A DNA stretch of 64,000 nt from positions 847,501 through 911,500 of the forward strand of contig JAJLRJ010000006.1 in NCBI GenBank assembly GCA_024195265.1. The letters run 5' to 3'. Positions 1 through 10,708 of the stretch are shown here, piece by piece; the stretch's first letter is position 1, and each line of letters starts with the position of its first letter. Origin of the DNA: Dendrophyllia cribrosa (lineage: Eukaryota; Cnidaria; Anthozoa; Scleractinia; Dendrophylliidae). The notes under the pieces are model-generated. The model saw only the letters and a program-made list of their open reading frames with translations. It was not told where the DNA came from and did not search any database. The position numbers and the translations under genes are program-made.

Positions 1-572
1 TCAGTCGAGCGTCACGCGTGAGTTTTGGCTTTCGTTTTCGTAGAGAAAATGTTTTTTCACCTTGCATTTCATTTGAAAATGTCAAAAACGCCGTCGCCTT
101 ATGACCATACCAGTTCATTGCCAATTTGGGTTTAGCGAACTTCCAATTTTTACTAATTATACAGGTACTTATCCACCGCCGCCGGCGCCGCATGACACGT
201 TTCCTCGACCATTCGTCGAAGGTTTTGTACCGAACTCAGTTTTCTATACATTCCACTATGGCTACTGTTCCACGTACAGTTTCATCCAAAGCCGAGAAAG
301 TGACAAAAATGCACTTTCCCCGTTAGTTGCAACGAGTGAAGCGAATACGTCGTAAAGGTTTCAGGCGAGAGATTTATATTCACAAGGCGGAGAAGAAAGT
401 ACAGTCTTCTCCTTCGACGTATAGCCCTGAATCTTCTTAGACGTGAATAAGCGCAATTGATGTAACATAAAATCGAAAACCAAAAGCACCAGATGGCCAT
501 CCATTGCGTTTAACAGGCAACTCAAGCAAGCGGTGGATTTACAATGTGACCACGATGCACTTGCTTAAGTTT
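1..572. other. Left edge, no gene recognised
   Basis: Both strands have only short open frames here with no recognisable motif, signal peptide or splice-bounded exon. The segment may still contain the eroded 3' end of the Penelope-like element that starts at 573, whose GIY-YIG endonuclease part would be expected on this side, but I could not read that domain. Confidence 0.4.
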
Positions 573-1889
573 CTAGCACTTGCTCCGGCTTGCTTGACTG
601 ACGTCATAAGCAAGCATGCTTGATAGCGATCTCAAGCGCGAATGTGACCGAGGGGTAAGTCTGCCGAATCCTGGTCCTTTAAAGGGCAGGACTATTCGAA
701 CTGTTGGACTTTCTCTAGGGGTAAGTATTGGTTGCAGGTCTTCGGCCTTTGAAGCAACAAAAATCCTGACGGTAGTATTGATAAGTTGTTGTAGACATTT
801 CAGTCGGGAGAATAGTGCTTTCAAACGGTCACATTCTTCAGAAAAATACGACCAACTCGACGATAAGCGATACGCACTATCAAGCATTGTCTTCAACAGC
901 CCTCGTTTATAGTGCATATCGACATGGCTCTGGTAGTGGAGCAAAAGACCCGTATTACTAGGTTTTACGTAAACCTTGGTCTCGATTTGAGGGGCTCTGT
1001 TCCGTAGCTATATGCCAAGAAAGGGAAGCACACTATTGTTCTCCGTTTCCATGGTGAACTTCACTGAAGAGTGGCAGTTGTTAAGAACCTGAAGAAAAGT
1101 AGCCGTTGATGTTGTGTCCGGCATTATGGTTGGCGTGTCATCGACGCATCTTTTGTAAAATGAAGGCATTTTGCTTTCACGCTCAGGACTTTCTTCAATG
1201 GCTCCCATGAAGACATTGGCTAGCAGTAGTCCGAGTGGTGAACCCATGACGACGCCATCGGTCTGTTCATAAAGTTGTCCATTGAATTGGAACAGGTCTG
1301 GATTGAAACTGGTCTGGTCTTTGGGGCGGAATGCTCTGAGCAGATCGCCGACAAGGTCCATTCGGCTGAGGTTCAAGTGGTGTGTTTGGTTGAACCAGTT
1401 ATTTGTAAAAGCTTTATCAGCGAGTATTTGTATGGTTTTCTCTAAAGGCACGTTGGTAAATAGTGAGGAAACATCATACAGCACTAGAATATCATCATTG
1501 TTGATCTGCAATTCGAGAATATCGTTCGCAAATTCAAAGGTGTACTGTGTACTGTGTACTGGTTGTACGACAAAGGCTGTAGTTTCTGCTCTAACCATTT
1601 CTCCAATCCTTAATTATACGTTTGTGTGGCAGATAAGATGGGGCGCATAGCCAAACGTTCTTTGTGGGCCTTGGGCAAACCATACAGGTGTGCTAGCCGG
1701 GAGCTTGTGGGGCGCATGGAATCTGCAATCGGCTTGGGTATAATTCTGCGGACAGTAGAGTTCCAGGTCTTTTTCCTTTTGAAGGAATGGATGATAATGT
1801 TTGGGTGGTCTGCTTCTTGTCTTCGGCCTCTCCGGATCCGACAACCGCTCTGAGTTTCGTTGTATCAATTATGGATGCCTCGGATAACA

Positions 1890-2058
1890 GGGGTAGGTAT
1901 TCCGACTTATCCAGGATAACTCCTGACCAGGGGGGGGGCAGAACACTCCACAGGGGTAGGTATTCCGACTTATCCAGGATAACTCCTGACTAGGGGGGGG
2001 GGGGCAGAACACTCCACAGGGGTAGGGGTATTCCGACTTATCCAGGATAACTCCTGAC
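1890..2058. repeat. Tandem repeat of 63-67 bp inside the PLE
   Basis: Two full units and one partial unit of the motif starting gggtaggtattccgactta are repeated at 1891, 1954 and about 2020. The units are separated by runs of 8-12 G. The repeated unit is itself PLE coding sequence (the DKSEYLP segment on the minus strand), so the array arose by local expansion inside the element. Confidence 0.85.
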
Positions 2059-2344
2059 CCTTTGTTTGTTTGTTTTGTTTTTATCGTCGCGTCGCTTTAA
2101 CTGGTGGATGGCTTTAAGGAGTGACTTGGGGACTAGGCCCTCTCCGATGGATGTAGTTGAGTGTTACAGATCGCAGGGTTGCAGCAGAAGGGGCTTTAAG
2201 GTCATCGGGCAGCTTGGGCTCGATCCTCCAATAAGCTTTTTCGAAGCTGGCCTTCACTTAATGGAGGATACCTGTCGCGGAATGGCAAATTTCAAGCCAC
2301 GACAAAGGACCATTTTTCGAAAAAGGATAGCTTAAAGTATAAAG

Positions 2345-2368
2345 TATTATTATTATTATTATTATTAA
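2345..2368. repeat. (ATT)n microsatellite
   Basis: A perfect ATT run of about eight units interrupts the N-terminal part of the PLE reading frame on the minus strand. Confidence 0.95.
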
Positions 2369-2700
2369 TATGTGCTCGTCAACGTCCGTCTCCTTGTACG
2401 ACAACCGTGAGATTTTCTTAGTGTGGGTGTTCAGAACCTCCTGGTAGTATTTCTTGCGGAGATTAACCATTGTCCGAAGGATGCAAATATAACGGAAAGA
2501 GCTGCAGTTCCGAAAGATCTCATTGTAGATCGAGTTGATTTCAAGTTTGAGAGATTCGCTTTGTCTTGCTTTCTCCTGAAGCTCTTCAGCTATAACGTTC
2601 CTTGTAAAGGCCTCAGAAGACTGTTTCCATTTGCGACGTTTATCTGCTTCTTACAACACTGTTCAAGACTTCTGAACAGGTGGAGTTGATTAGCGCGTTT

Positions 2701-3199
2701 CAAAATCCTTATAAGTAATACATACTTTTTTTATTATGTCAATCTTAAGCGAACTATTTATTCCGATAGTTTATTTTAACCATTTTGAACTTGAAAATGA
2801 CGTCATGATGACACCGAAACGTCGTTCGATGATTTTATCGTTTATTTTTACATGTTTATGTATTACAAAACCTTTACTTTTAACTTATAGAAGCGCAAAA
2901 AAGCCATTAGCTATCACGCGCGCTTATTGTATGCTAAGCACTATGAGACCATGTTCCGTGGTAAAGCCCCTTGAATTAGATATCGACCAATATACCATTT
3001 TATGAAATATTTGATCATATAACTCGCGTTAATTGATTTTCTTTTCGCTTTTAATCGGCTTATGTAAAAATGGATTTGTCTTCATGGAAACCTCTGCAGG
3101 TTCCTTTCTTGTTTAAAAGAAATACAACATGACTACTTTCGTGTTAACATCGGTCTTATACTAGAACTAGTTACATAAAGCGTAGCAAACGCGTCCTGG
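2701..3199. other. Spacer between PLE and LINE
   Basis: No gene is seen. At 2803-2826 there is a segment with gatgacaccgaaacgtcg, which resembles the terminal region of Penelope-like elements. It may mark the 5' flank of the element to its left. Confidence 0.35.
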
Positions 3200-4918
3200 G
3201 ATGACATAGTTTCTCACTTATGGAAACTACTAGTGATATAGTATACAGGTTAATTCAGTCAATGCCATTGGACAAAGCGAGTGGTCTTGATGGAATATCA
3301 TGTAGACTACTAAAAGAAGCAGCTCCAGTTATAACAACTTCTCTAACGTATATAATAAATTTGTCTATTAGGAGTGGAATATTTCCTGATGATTGGAAAA
3401 TCGCTTGGGTATCGCCAGTGTTTAAGGAAGATATTAAGTCCGATCCAAATAATTACAGACCAATATCTGTTTTACCGATTGTAAGTAAACTAATAGAAAG
3501 GATCGTTTTTAACCAACTCTACTCCTTTCTGGTTGAAAATGATTTACTTGCAGACTCTCAACATGGGTTTAGGCCAAAACATTCAACCTTAACAGCTCTT
3601 CTTGAAGCCACAAATGAATGGTATCTAAATATTGATAACGACCTGTTAAATGGAGTCCTCTTTTTGGACTTAAAAAAAGCTTTCGATACAGTGAACCATA
3701 ACATTTTACTAAAAAAGCTCGAACTCTATGGAGTAGACCCTCATGCTCTCCAATGGTTCACTTCGTATCTTTCGGGACGCCAACAAAAGACATATGTAAA
3801 TAGTACTCTCTCAAATTCTCTACCTATCGCCTGTGGTGTTCCTCAAGGATCCATTCTTGGACCCTTATTATTCTTAATTTATATAAATGATCTTCAAATG
3901 TGTACATCTTCTTCTGCTACCAAAATGTACGCAGATGATACATGTCTTTTCGCCAGTGCACAAGATCCTTCTATATTACAGAGTAACCTAAATGAAGGTC
4001 TAAAGAAAGTTCTATCATGGCTACATGCTAACAAACTTACATTAAATATTAAAAAAACTAAGTATCTCATTATAGCTAGTCACTATAACTTAAATCACAT
4101 GGAACATGATTTTGAGATCAACATTAATGAAATACCACTAAAAAGAGTGAAGTCTCATAGATATCTTGGGGTTGAAATTGATGAGACTTTAAGTTGGCAT
4201 GTACAAGTTGATGCCATTACCAAGAAAGTTTCCGCTGATCTTGGAGCACTTAAACGAATTCGTGATCTCGTACCGACATCAACACTACAAATGATGTATG
4301 AAGCACTTATACTGCCTTATCTAGATTATTGCAGCGAGGTGTGGGGCTGTATGGGTAAATGCCTGGCTGACATACTCCAGAAATTGCAAAATAGGGCAGC
4401 AAGAATAATTACCTATTCTAATTATGACATTCGGTCTGCTGATATTTTGGAAGACCTTGGCTGGGACACTCTTGAGCGTAGGCGCTCAAAGCAATTAGCG
4501 GTTAGTGTCTATAAAGCTAAAAATAATCTTTCTTCTAAGGGCCTAAAACATCTTTTTCGACCAATAACGAATGTTCATTCTTATAAACTGAGAAACAACT
4601 TGAACAATTTGTTTGTTCATAGACCCCGAAAGGAAGCGGGAAAGTGTAGCTTTAACTATCGGGGCACTGTTCTTTGGAATGGCCTATCAAATGAAATCAA
4701 AGCTGAGCCATCTATCGCATCCTTTAAAGCCGCCTTATAGTAGTTTTAATCTTAGGTAAACATAGAAAAATCCATTAGTATTGTAATTTTAATTAGAAAT
4801 TTTTAACATGTTTAGGTCTTTATAGAGAATATTTAGTATACACGGCTCTCTGGAAGAGCATTTTGTAATTAATGATGGGATACCGTGTTTTTAAATAAAG
4901 CTACGATGATGATGATGA
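3200..4918 (+). mobile_element. 5'-truncated CR1/L2-type LINE retrotransposon
   Basis: A non-LTR retrotransposon copy carrying only the reverse transcriptase half of its second ORF. After the stop at 4740 there is a short 3' UTR with AATAAA near 4893, and the element ends in a GATGAT run at about 4903-4920, the kind of short tandem tail these LINEs carry. No apurinic endonuclease domain or ORF1 is present upstream. An in-frame stop precedes 3220, so the copy was truncated during insertion. The left edge is approximate. Confidence 0.8.
3220..4740 (+). pseudogene. LINE reverse transcriptase ORF (truncated, otherwise open)
   Basis: An open frame of 506 codons. The RT domain begins with DKASGLDGISCRLLKEAAP (fingers), then NYRPISVLPIVSKLIERIV, the palm motif A LFLDLKKAFDTVNH, motif B CGVPQGSILGPLLFLIYIND and motif C KMYADDTCLF with the catalytic aspartate pair intact. 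The thumb and C-terminal part continue to the end, closing with SIASFKAAL. The frame has no internal stop, so this copy is fairly young, but without the endonuclease domain it cannot mobilise itself. The sequence style (AFDTVNH, YADDT) points to the CR1/L2 group. A clade call would need a tree. The start codon given is simply the first in-frame ATG. Confidence 0.9.
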
Positions 4919-4947
4919 TGACAGTGAGAGCCTGGGAACCCTCTACC

Positions 4948-4979
4948 GCCCCCTCCCCCTCCCCCTCCCCCTCCCCCTC
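4948..4979. repeat. (CCCCCT)n simple repeat
   Basis: Five imperfect units of a C-rich hexamer just downstream of the LINE tail. Confidence 0.9.
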
Positions 4980-5341
4980 GAAGCAACAAACCTTATTTCT
5001 TACTGTTTGTATCGATTTCTCCCGATGTAATTTCCAAGTATTAGGTGCTGGGGATATTTTACGACGATACCCATTGTTGGAGCCTTATTGTCCAATATTG
5101 GTGCAATGGAGCCTACTAAGAATTCCGACTTTCGCTATTCTTATCTCCCGTTGTGATGCTATAGGGAGAACACTGCTGTTGATACCTCGCAGGGATTACT
5201 GCCACGCGCCTAACTGTGAGCACCCAACAAACTTTTTAACACGTTTGCACGATATCACCAGCTGATTCTGATAACCATTTTCGTAACTGCGGATACGAGT
5301 GAAGCAAAACAGTGAATAAAATCTTCGTATTACGTAACTAA
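4980..5341. other. Intergenic, nothing recognised
   Basis: One frame stays open across part of this stretch (to 5265, plus strand), but it shows no domain, no splice context and no protein-like composition. I treat it as non-coding. Confidence 0.4.
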
Positions 5342-5608
5342 CTTCAATTGAATGTCGAACTAATTTAGCGATTACTTTGGTTTTGCATTTCTACGCTTTG
5401 TGATTGGCTAAAAAATCTCGCGCCACTTTCTCAACCAATCAGAAGTAATACTAAAACCAATCGTGAGTTGCTTGCACGCGTTTTCCCGCGCTTGGCGCGG
5501 GCTGCACGTATTTGCTTCGAGTCCTGATTGGTTCATTGGATTGTCTGCGTCTGTTGTGATTGGTCAGAGTAACTACTTTGGTTTTGGTTTACGACACTCA
5601 ATTGAAAG
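5342..5608. mobile_element. MITE with CTTCAATTGA-type inverted ends, copy 1
   Basis: A 267-bp element bounded by cttcaattgaatgtcg on the left and its near inverse cgacactcaattgaaag on the right. Its body has CCAAT-like motifs (gattggct, ccaatcag) in inverted order. A second copy, split by a later insertion, lies at 30989-32204 in the opposite orientation, which confirms that this is a repeat family. No coding capacity. Confidence 0.75.
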
Positions 5609-5768
5609 CCGCCCTAAACACGAAGCGACAAGATTACATTCCATTCTGCTTAACTTTGCGAGGAGGCGTGCTCGTCAACTGAATTCACGTTCTCTGATTG
5701 TCTAACTTGTAAAAAGGTTTGTTTGGTGTTCACCGTAAGACGCGTCGCACTTTAACCCCTTAACTGAA

Positions 5769-8700
5769 TTAGTTGTTGTTGGCTGTTTGCAGATGGTTTC
5801 CTTCGGAAGTCTTTCCACTGTCCTCTGGTTCACTATCTCCTTCGGGAAGTTCGGGATGCGCACGGATAGGAACCAAGTTTAACGAGAAGTGCGCCGAACG
5901 TCTCCCGTACCTTCGATTCGTATCTGGCTCGTGATTGGCTAATGGTTCAACTTCGTCCACAGGACTTTTCTTGTTGCAGTTCATAATATTCATTTCAACT
6001 CCTGTTGTAACTAACGATGCATAGCGGCCTCGACCGTTGACGCCGTCGGGTGACGCCACGCTAACGCTTGTCTGCGGCGTGGCTAGCTGCAACGCTTTAA
6101 GCGCGTTGTCCACCATGTTTTTCTTTCCGCGCGAAGGCAACTTAAGTTTAACTTTGGCGTACGAATTATAAAGTGAGAAGTTACTGGCCACAACAGACAC
6201 CGGTAACGCTATCATAAGAACTCCACTAATAGCACACACACAACCAACCAACTTGCCAGGAAGCGTTATTGGAAACATATCACCATATCCTACTGTTGTC
6301 ATGGTAACAAGCGCCCACCAGAACGAGACTGGAATGTTGGTGAATTTAGTTTCGGGAACGCTTCGTTCGGAGTAGTAGGCGAGGCTGCCGTATACGATAA
6401 CCTCCAAACACAGGATGAAGATAAGAAAGTACAACTCGCGCGAACTCGCGCGGAGTGTCTGCGTGAACACTTGCATAACATAGGAGAATTTTAAAGGGCG
6501 AAAAGTGCGGATCATGCGAAGCACGTACAAAATGCTGAAATTTCTTATGATGTCGTCGTATGGTGATAGAATGACCAAATAGAATGGTATTATAGCGATG
6601 AAATCAGCCCAGTTTTGAAGTGTTTTTAGGAAGCAGGATCGATCTGGACAGCATAAAAATCGGATTACAATGTCTAGAGTAAACCAAGAGACCGCAATGC
6701 ATTCGATGATAAAGAGGACTTGGTATTGCGCGGAGTTTTTATCGGCAAAGTAGTCTAACGTCAGGATGCAGAACTGTGTTACAACTGCCACGTTAAATAT
6801 CAGAGAGATGTAGCCAACAGCCTGACAAGAAAAAGAGCAAAATAAAGTTATGAAATTGCGTGTGATCTAATGCGTGTTCCCCTACAAGGCAATAACCACA
6901 AAATATCAGGGTAGTTTTCACATCATGGCGCGCGTGCATTTCATTCTCTTCCCCTGAGTATTAGGAATAGAAGCAGACTAAAGAGCACTTCAAGCGCGAA
7001 CTTGAGATCCTATAACGTGTTTTAATCTCTTGTCGGTACTTTATAAGGCCTCCATTTAAACTGGCGATGCTAAACTGGATGTTTCTGTTTAAATATTGAA
7101 AAATAAAAATAAAAGAATAAAAAATAAGACCGACAAGTCATTACATGCAGAAAATAACAGGTTATTACAAAGCTTGAATATTTTATCTCTTTCAAATAAA
7201 ATATGTAATTGGATGCAAAACGTCCACAGGAAATTTATACGCCTTCTACACACTATCTTACAGACATAGCTAATTCAATTCAAAATAAACCAAACATGTT
7301 ACGTAAGACCATTCATTTAGATTGTTCAAGAAAGATATATTTCTGTTCAGTGAAGAAACAATTATTTCTTTTATAAATATGTAATTGACTTCAAAACGTT
7401 CACAGGAAATTTATACGCCTTCAACGCATTATCTTACAGACAGAGCCAATTCAATACAAAATAAACAAAAATGTTGTATAGGGCTATTCACTTTGATTAT
7501 TCATGACAGCTGTATTTACATATGTACAAAAGCTGGGAGGAATGATTGCGCAACAAGCGCTAAGAGCATGTGAATTAGAGGCTATTTCGTTTTTCCGAAT
7601 TTAGAAACATACACCCCACTCCCCCTAGAAACATACACCCCACTCCTCCCTAGAAACATACACCCCACTCCCCCTAGAAACATAAGCCACTATTCACGTG
7701 CAGCTAAAAATACATCTCGAATTGTTTGACTGTGAGCATGCGCGCAAGTTCTGGTCAAACCATAAATCTCGCTGTTCTGAACAAGACTGCCAAAACACTC
7801 CAAGAATCGTGAAGCATTTTGTCACGTGGGGGCCATCACGTGACGCACGATAAAATGCTGTCCTTGGGGATTATTTCTAGCGGTTGGCAGCCAAATTTGC
7901 TTTACTCCAATCTGGAACCCTGTTTCGAGTAAAACGAAGCCTTCATCATGTTTTTAATTTCGCACATAAATACTCCATGATTCTTGGAGTATTCGGCAGC
8001 TTAATCCAGGGGTTTAGCTGGGTTTCTCCGCTCGCCCCTCCGTTTGTAGTATTCGGCAGCTTAATCCAGGGGTTTAGCTCCGTTTTGAAAGCGGAGAGGG
8101 CCCTGGGAACGAAGTTAGTGGCTCTCCGCTGACCAAGGATCACGGAGTACTATAGACTGCAGTAGGTACCTCACAATTCGCGCCAATCTCCCGCTGTCAG
8201 CACTCGCAATATTTTGCCTTCGCCGCATATCCTTCTAACCACAAGCTATCTGAACGCCTTTAACAGGCTATTATCAGGCCCCATGCTGTCCGGTAAAATG
8301 CAAAAGGCGTTAACGTACCGCCTAAGCCAGCTGTCTTCCTAGCTGAGCTACAATTCTTTTATTGATCCTAACAAAAAAACACTTTTTAAACTTCTCCCAG
8401 CCAGGTGAACTACTAAATTTGTCACAGGCCGGTTAAAATCCTGTTTCCCCCAGCCAGGTGGATTGAAAAGGTTTTTTTTAGCCAGCTGAGATGTGCATGA
8501 AAAACTGTGACCTTTTCTGTGGAACAGATCCGTTTTACCCTTTGTATTTTTATCCTTTTATTACATATCAGAGTAACATTTTGAAGGAAAAAAGCACAAT
8601 TTATACAGTTATACTTAGCGAATAAACGGTGAAAATCGAATTTTGATATAAAAGAACTACAAAACTGTACGACAATGGATACAATTTACCAAGAATTAGT

Positions 8701-10708
8701 ATATTTTAAAATGTTAACTGACACGAGAAAATTATGGTTTATACCAAACGAATTACATTTAATCATTGCTTTGAATATGTGGAGAAAATTTGTGCAGAGA
8801 GTTTATTCAAACAGCTTTTTAAAGTCTTTAGAAAGCTGTGACATATTAACAAAAGATTTTCATCTCCTAAAATATAGCGAGACATTTATATGCAAAATGA
8901 GAGTTCACCTGTCGTGATTAAAGAAGAAGAAAGCGAATATAATAATTCATTTGCGACAAAAGGACTGAAAAATTATACTTCACTTTAAGTTGATTAATGC
9001 ACCTATATTCTTTGATGAGAAAAAGTGAATACTTGAAACACAATTCCGAAATATTCTTTTTGTTGTTATCGGCATGGATCTACAAAATTTGCCTTTTTAA
9101 TCAATGCGTGGTTTTGTTTTCGCGTTTCACTATCTTCTGATGTTAACTTCAGGGGAAGAAACGATTCATTTTCAACTACGAGATCGGAAGCGGTCCTCAC
9201 AGTGTTGGACATTAAGTCTGCGCTCGGCCAATCGCTGAGAGCATAAATGAGTTTTCATTCATTACAAGACGTAACTAAATAGAAAATTGTATAAACACCG
9301 CGAAGACCAAATTAGGAAGAAAATCCTTTCCGTTGACATTGTGCAAACGTTCGGTTACTTCCATTCGATCGCACTGACACTTTTCTTGTGACATTTATCG
9401 TCCGTCTAGGTTTCATCGCATCGATATTAAAGGATACCTCTTTTGTTTTAATTTTTAGCGCGCGTCCGCTCTCGAAACGTTTTTGTTATTTCGTGCTTTC
9501 TTTCCGCAAAATTATTAAACATGTAAACCATCGAATCAGCCATTAACGCTATAAAAGCCATTAACAGACAAAACTGAGCACAACAGAAAATTAAATAAGC
9601 ATACTCAGTATTCATGAAAACATGTTGAACAAAATAGCAAATACAGAGGCAGGGCTTCGCAGAAAAGTCTCTTTTGTCACAGCAAAGCAACTTTAATTTG
9701 TCTGAATGCAAATAACCTTAAAAACGAAATGAATGAATACACTACAGAGCTATTGTCGGTGGTGTAGTGCTTTATTCCTCTTCTTTTTTTCAGGGAGAAA
9801 AGCGTTTAAAGGTTGTATGTAGATAATTTAACGGATCTAAGGTGAAAGAAAACTAATACCTTTAGCAAACCTAACCCGGAAGATTGAAATACAAATGCGG
9901 GAAGGAGGCGTTGTATGTTAGAACACTTTATATTCATAACTGAATATTGCATAGAGAAAAAATATCGTTATCGCTACCAGACATGCTTTTTAAAAGGCGC
10001 CAAAGATTCCGCTAAAAAATAACGTGTTGTGAAACACAGAGAGCAACATATAGAACGCTTCACGAAGGATTAACTTAAATAAATCATATGTTGATTAATA
10101 TGTGGTATTTATCGACTTACCCTAGCAAACTTAGACGAATAAGGGTCATCAAATGTTTTCCAGACTTTCTTTTTAATCGCCTGCCAGGGATGTCTCGTGC
10201 GAGTCGCTCCAATCCTACGTGATTCATTACAAATTTCACTGCCACTGCTTGGTATTTCAATATCCCCAGAACCGCTGTCGATATCTTCGGAGTCGGAATC
10301 TTGATCTTCTTCGCGGGAGAATCCTTGAAGTTTTTCTTCGGCGTCTCGATGTTCATCATATTTTGCCCAACAACACGTCTCTATCTGTTTCTCGTCTAAG
10401 CCCCAAAAGTTGAGCTCTTCTTCAAAGAGCGGTCCGCATACGTCTCTTGGACAATGAAGTTTTCCTGTGCGGTAGAAATTTAGAATATGCGTGAAAACCG
10501 CGGGGTTCCGATCGAAGAAAAACTCACGTTTTTGTCCCAGCGGCCGCGGGTCCTTCATGGCTCTCTCTGCTATCCATGCCAGGCGTGTGTCTGGAATACT
10601 GGCTAGTGTGCTCACAAATGTCTCGTGTTTTTGCCCTCCAACGTTCAAATAAAGCCTCGTTTCGCCCGGGTTGTCGGAATCAAAGAGACGGGAACGCGAT
10701 CGCGACAT
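5769..10708 (-). CDS. Kv3/Shaw-like voltage-gated K+ channel subunit
   Basis: Two exons on the minus strand: 10708-10121 (ATG; 196 codons; donor GTAAGT) and 6821-5769 (acceptor TTGTCAG; stop TAA), phase 0, giving 546 aa. Residues about 18-120 form the T1/BTB tetramerisation domain with the zinc motif H85-x5-C91-x20-C112-C113, which is typical of Shaw, Shab and Shal channels. The phrase CGPLFEEELNFWGLDE is closest to Kv3. An acidic linker follows (about 131-160). S1 starts at the exon junction, S4 is LRMIRTFRPLK (R298, R301, R304, K307), and the pore has TMTTVGYGD at about 369-377. The tail after S6 is hydrophilic. The expected role is K+ conduction or modulation at the plasma membrane as part of a tetramer. 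Oddities: the S6 PVP motif reads PVS (403-405), S4 lacks its first arginine and has a proline, and the S4-S5 linker looks three residues short. It could be a modulatory rather than a self-sufficient subunit. Confidence 0.92.
7201..7510. repeat. Diverged tandem duplication, period about 178 bp
   Basis: The block starting tatgtaattggatgcaaaac at 7201 is repeated from 7379 (tatgtaattgacttcaaaac). Both copies share the following stretches caggaaatttatacgcctt and atcttacagaca. Confidence 0.8.
7601..7686. repeat. Minisatellite, 26-bp unit, about 3.5 copies
   Basis: The unit tagaaacatacaccccactc plus a short C-rich end is repeated with small length changes, inside the K+ channel intron. Confidence 0.9.
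7785..8117. mobile_element. Decayed MITE, same family as 41070-41412
   Basis: Shares, in opposite orientation, the internal blocks of the element at 41070-41412: the ggttatttctagcg-like core, the cgaagccttcatcatg block, the tactcc...cttggagtat hairpins and the terminal gccctgggaacga. The left terminal repeat is missing. Near the right end a 32-bp block (tattcggcagcttaatccag onward) is duplicated at about 7988 and 8049. Confidence 0.7.
8247..8272. repeat. Fragment of a MITE end
   Basis: The phrase ctgaacgcctttaacaggcta nearly matches the right end of the MITE at 42991-43170 (ctgaacgcctggaacaggcta). It is probably a solo remnant. Confidence 0.5.

Larger units (their letters stand above)
573..2700 (-). 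pseudogene. Penelope-like element, broken reverse transcriptase ORF
   Basis: A degenerate Penelope-like retroelement read on the minus strand in several frames. From 5' to 3' on that strand: an N-terminal region at about 2700-2100 (with LRKKYYQEVLNTHTKK near 2460); a piece with the motif DKSEYLPLLSEASI near 2000-1870; a fragment with PKHYHPFLQKEKDLE near 1800; then the RT core at 1598-1008. The core has YDVSSLFTNVPL (motif A), DGVVMGSPLGLLLANVFM (motif B) and CVDD (motif C) with both aspartates kept. The RT C-terminal part runs at about 1005-573 with LLHYQSHVDMHYKRGLL. PLEs are reverse-transcribing elements that normally end in a GIY-YIG endonuclease, which I do not see here. Stops and frame changes between the pieces, a tandem repeat and an ATT microsatellite show the copy is dead. 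I am confident about the family and less so about the ends. Confidence 0.85.
6822..10120 (-). other. Intron of the K+ channel gene
   Basis: A 3.3-kb intron with good GT-AG borders. It contains a diverged tandem duplication (7201-7510), a 26-bp minisatellite (7601-7686) and a decayed MITE (7785-8117). From 8280 to 10100 I see only AT-rich sequence. Open frames at 8675-8917 (+) and 9448-9711 (-) are not convincing exons. Confidence 0.75.

Noticed and set aside
101..355. 84-codon plus-strand frame at the left edge
   Set aside because: No motif, biased composition, no promoter or splice context, and overlapping frames on both strands are equally open.
2803..2826. Hammerhead-like string gatgacaccgaaacgtcg
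   Set aside because: The GAAAC part is present, but there is no room for stem II and the CUGANGA core is not complete. It is probably PLE terminal sequence but not a ribozyme call.
9448..9711. 87-codon minus-strand frame in the K+ channel intron with a hydrophobic stretch
   Set aside because: No similarity to a channel segment, no consistent splice sites that join it to either exon, and the two known exons already join in phase without it.
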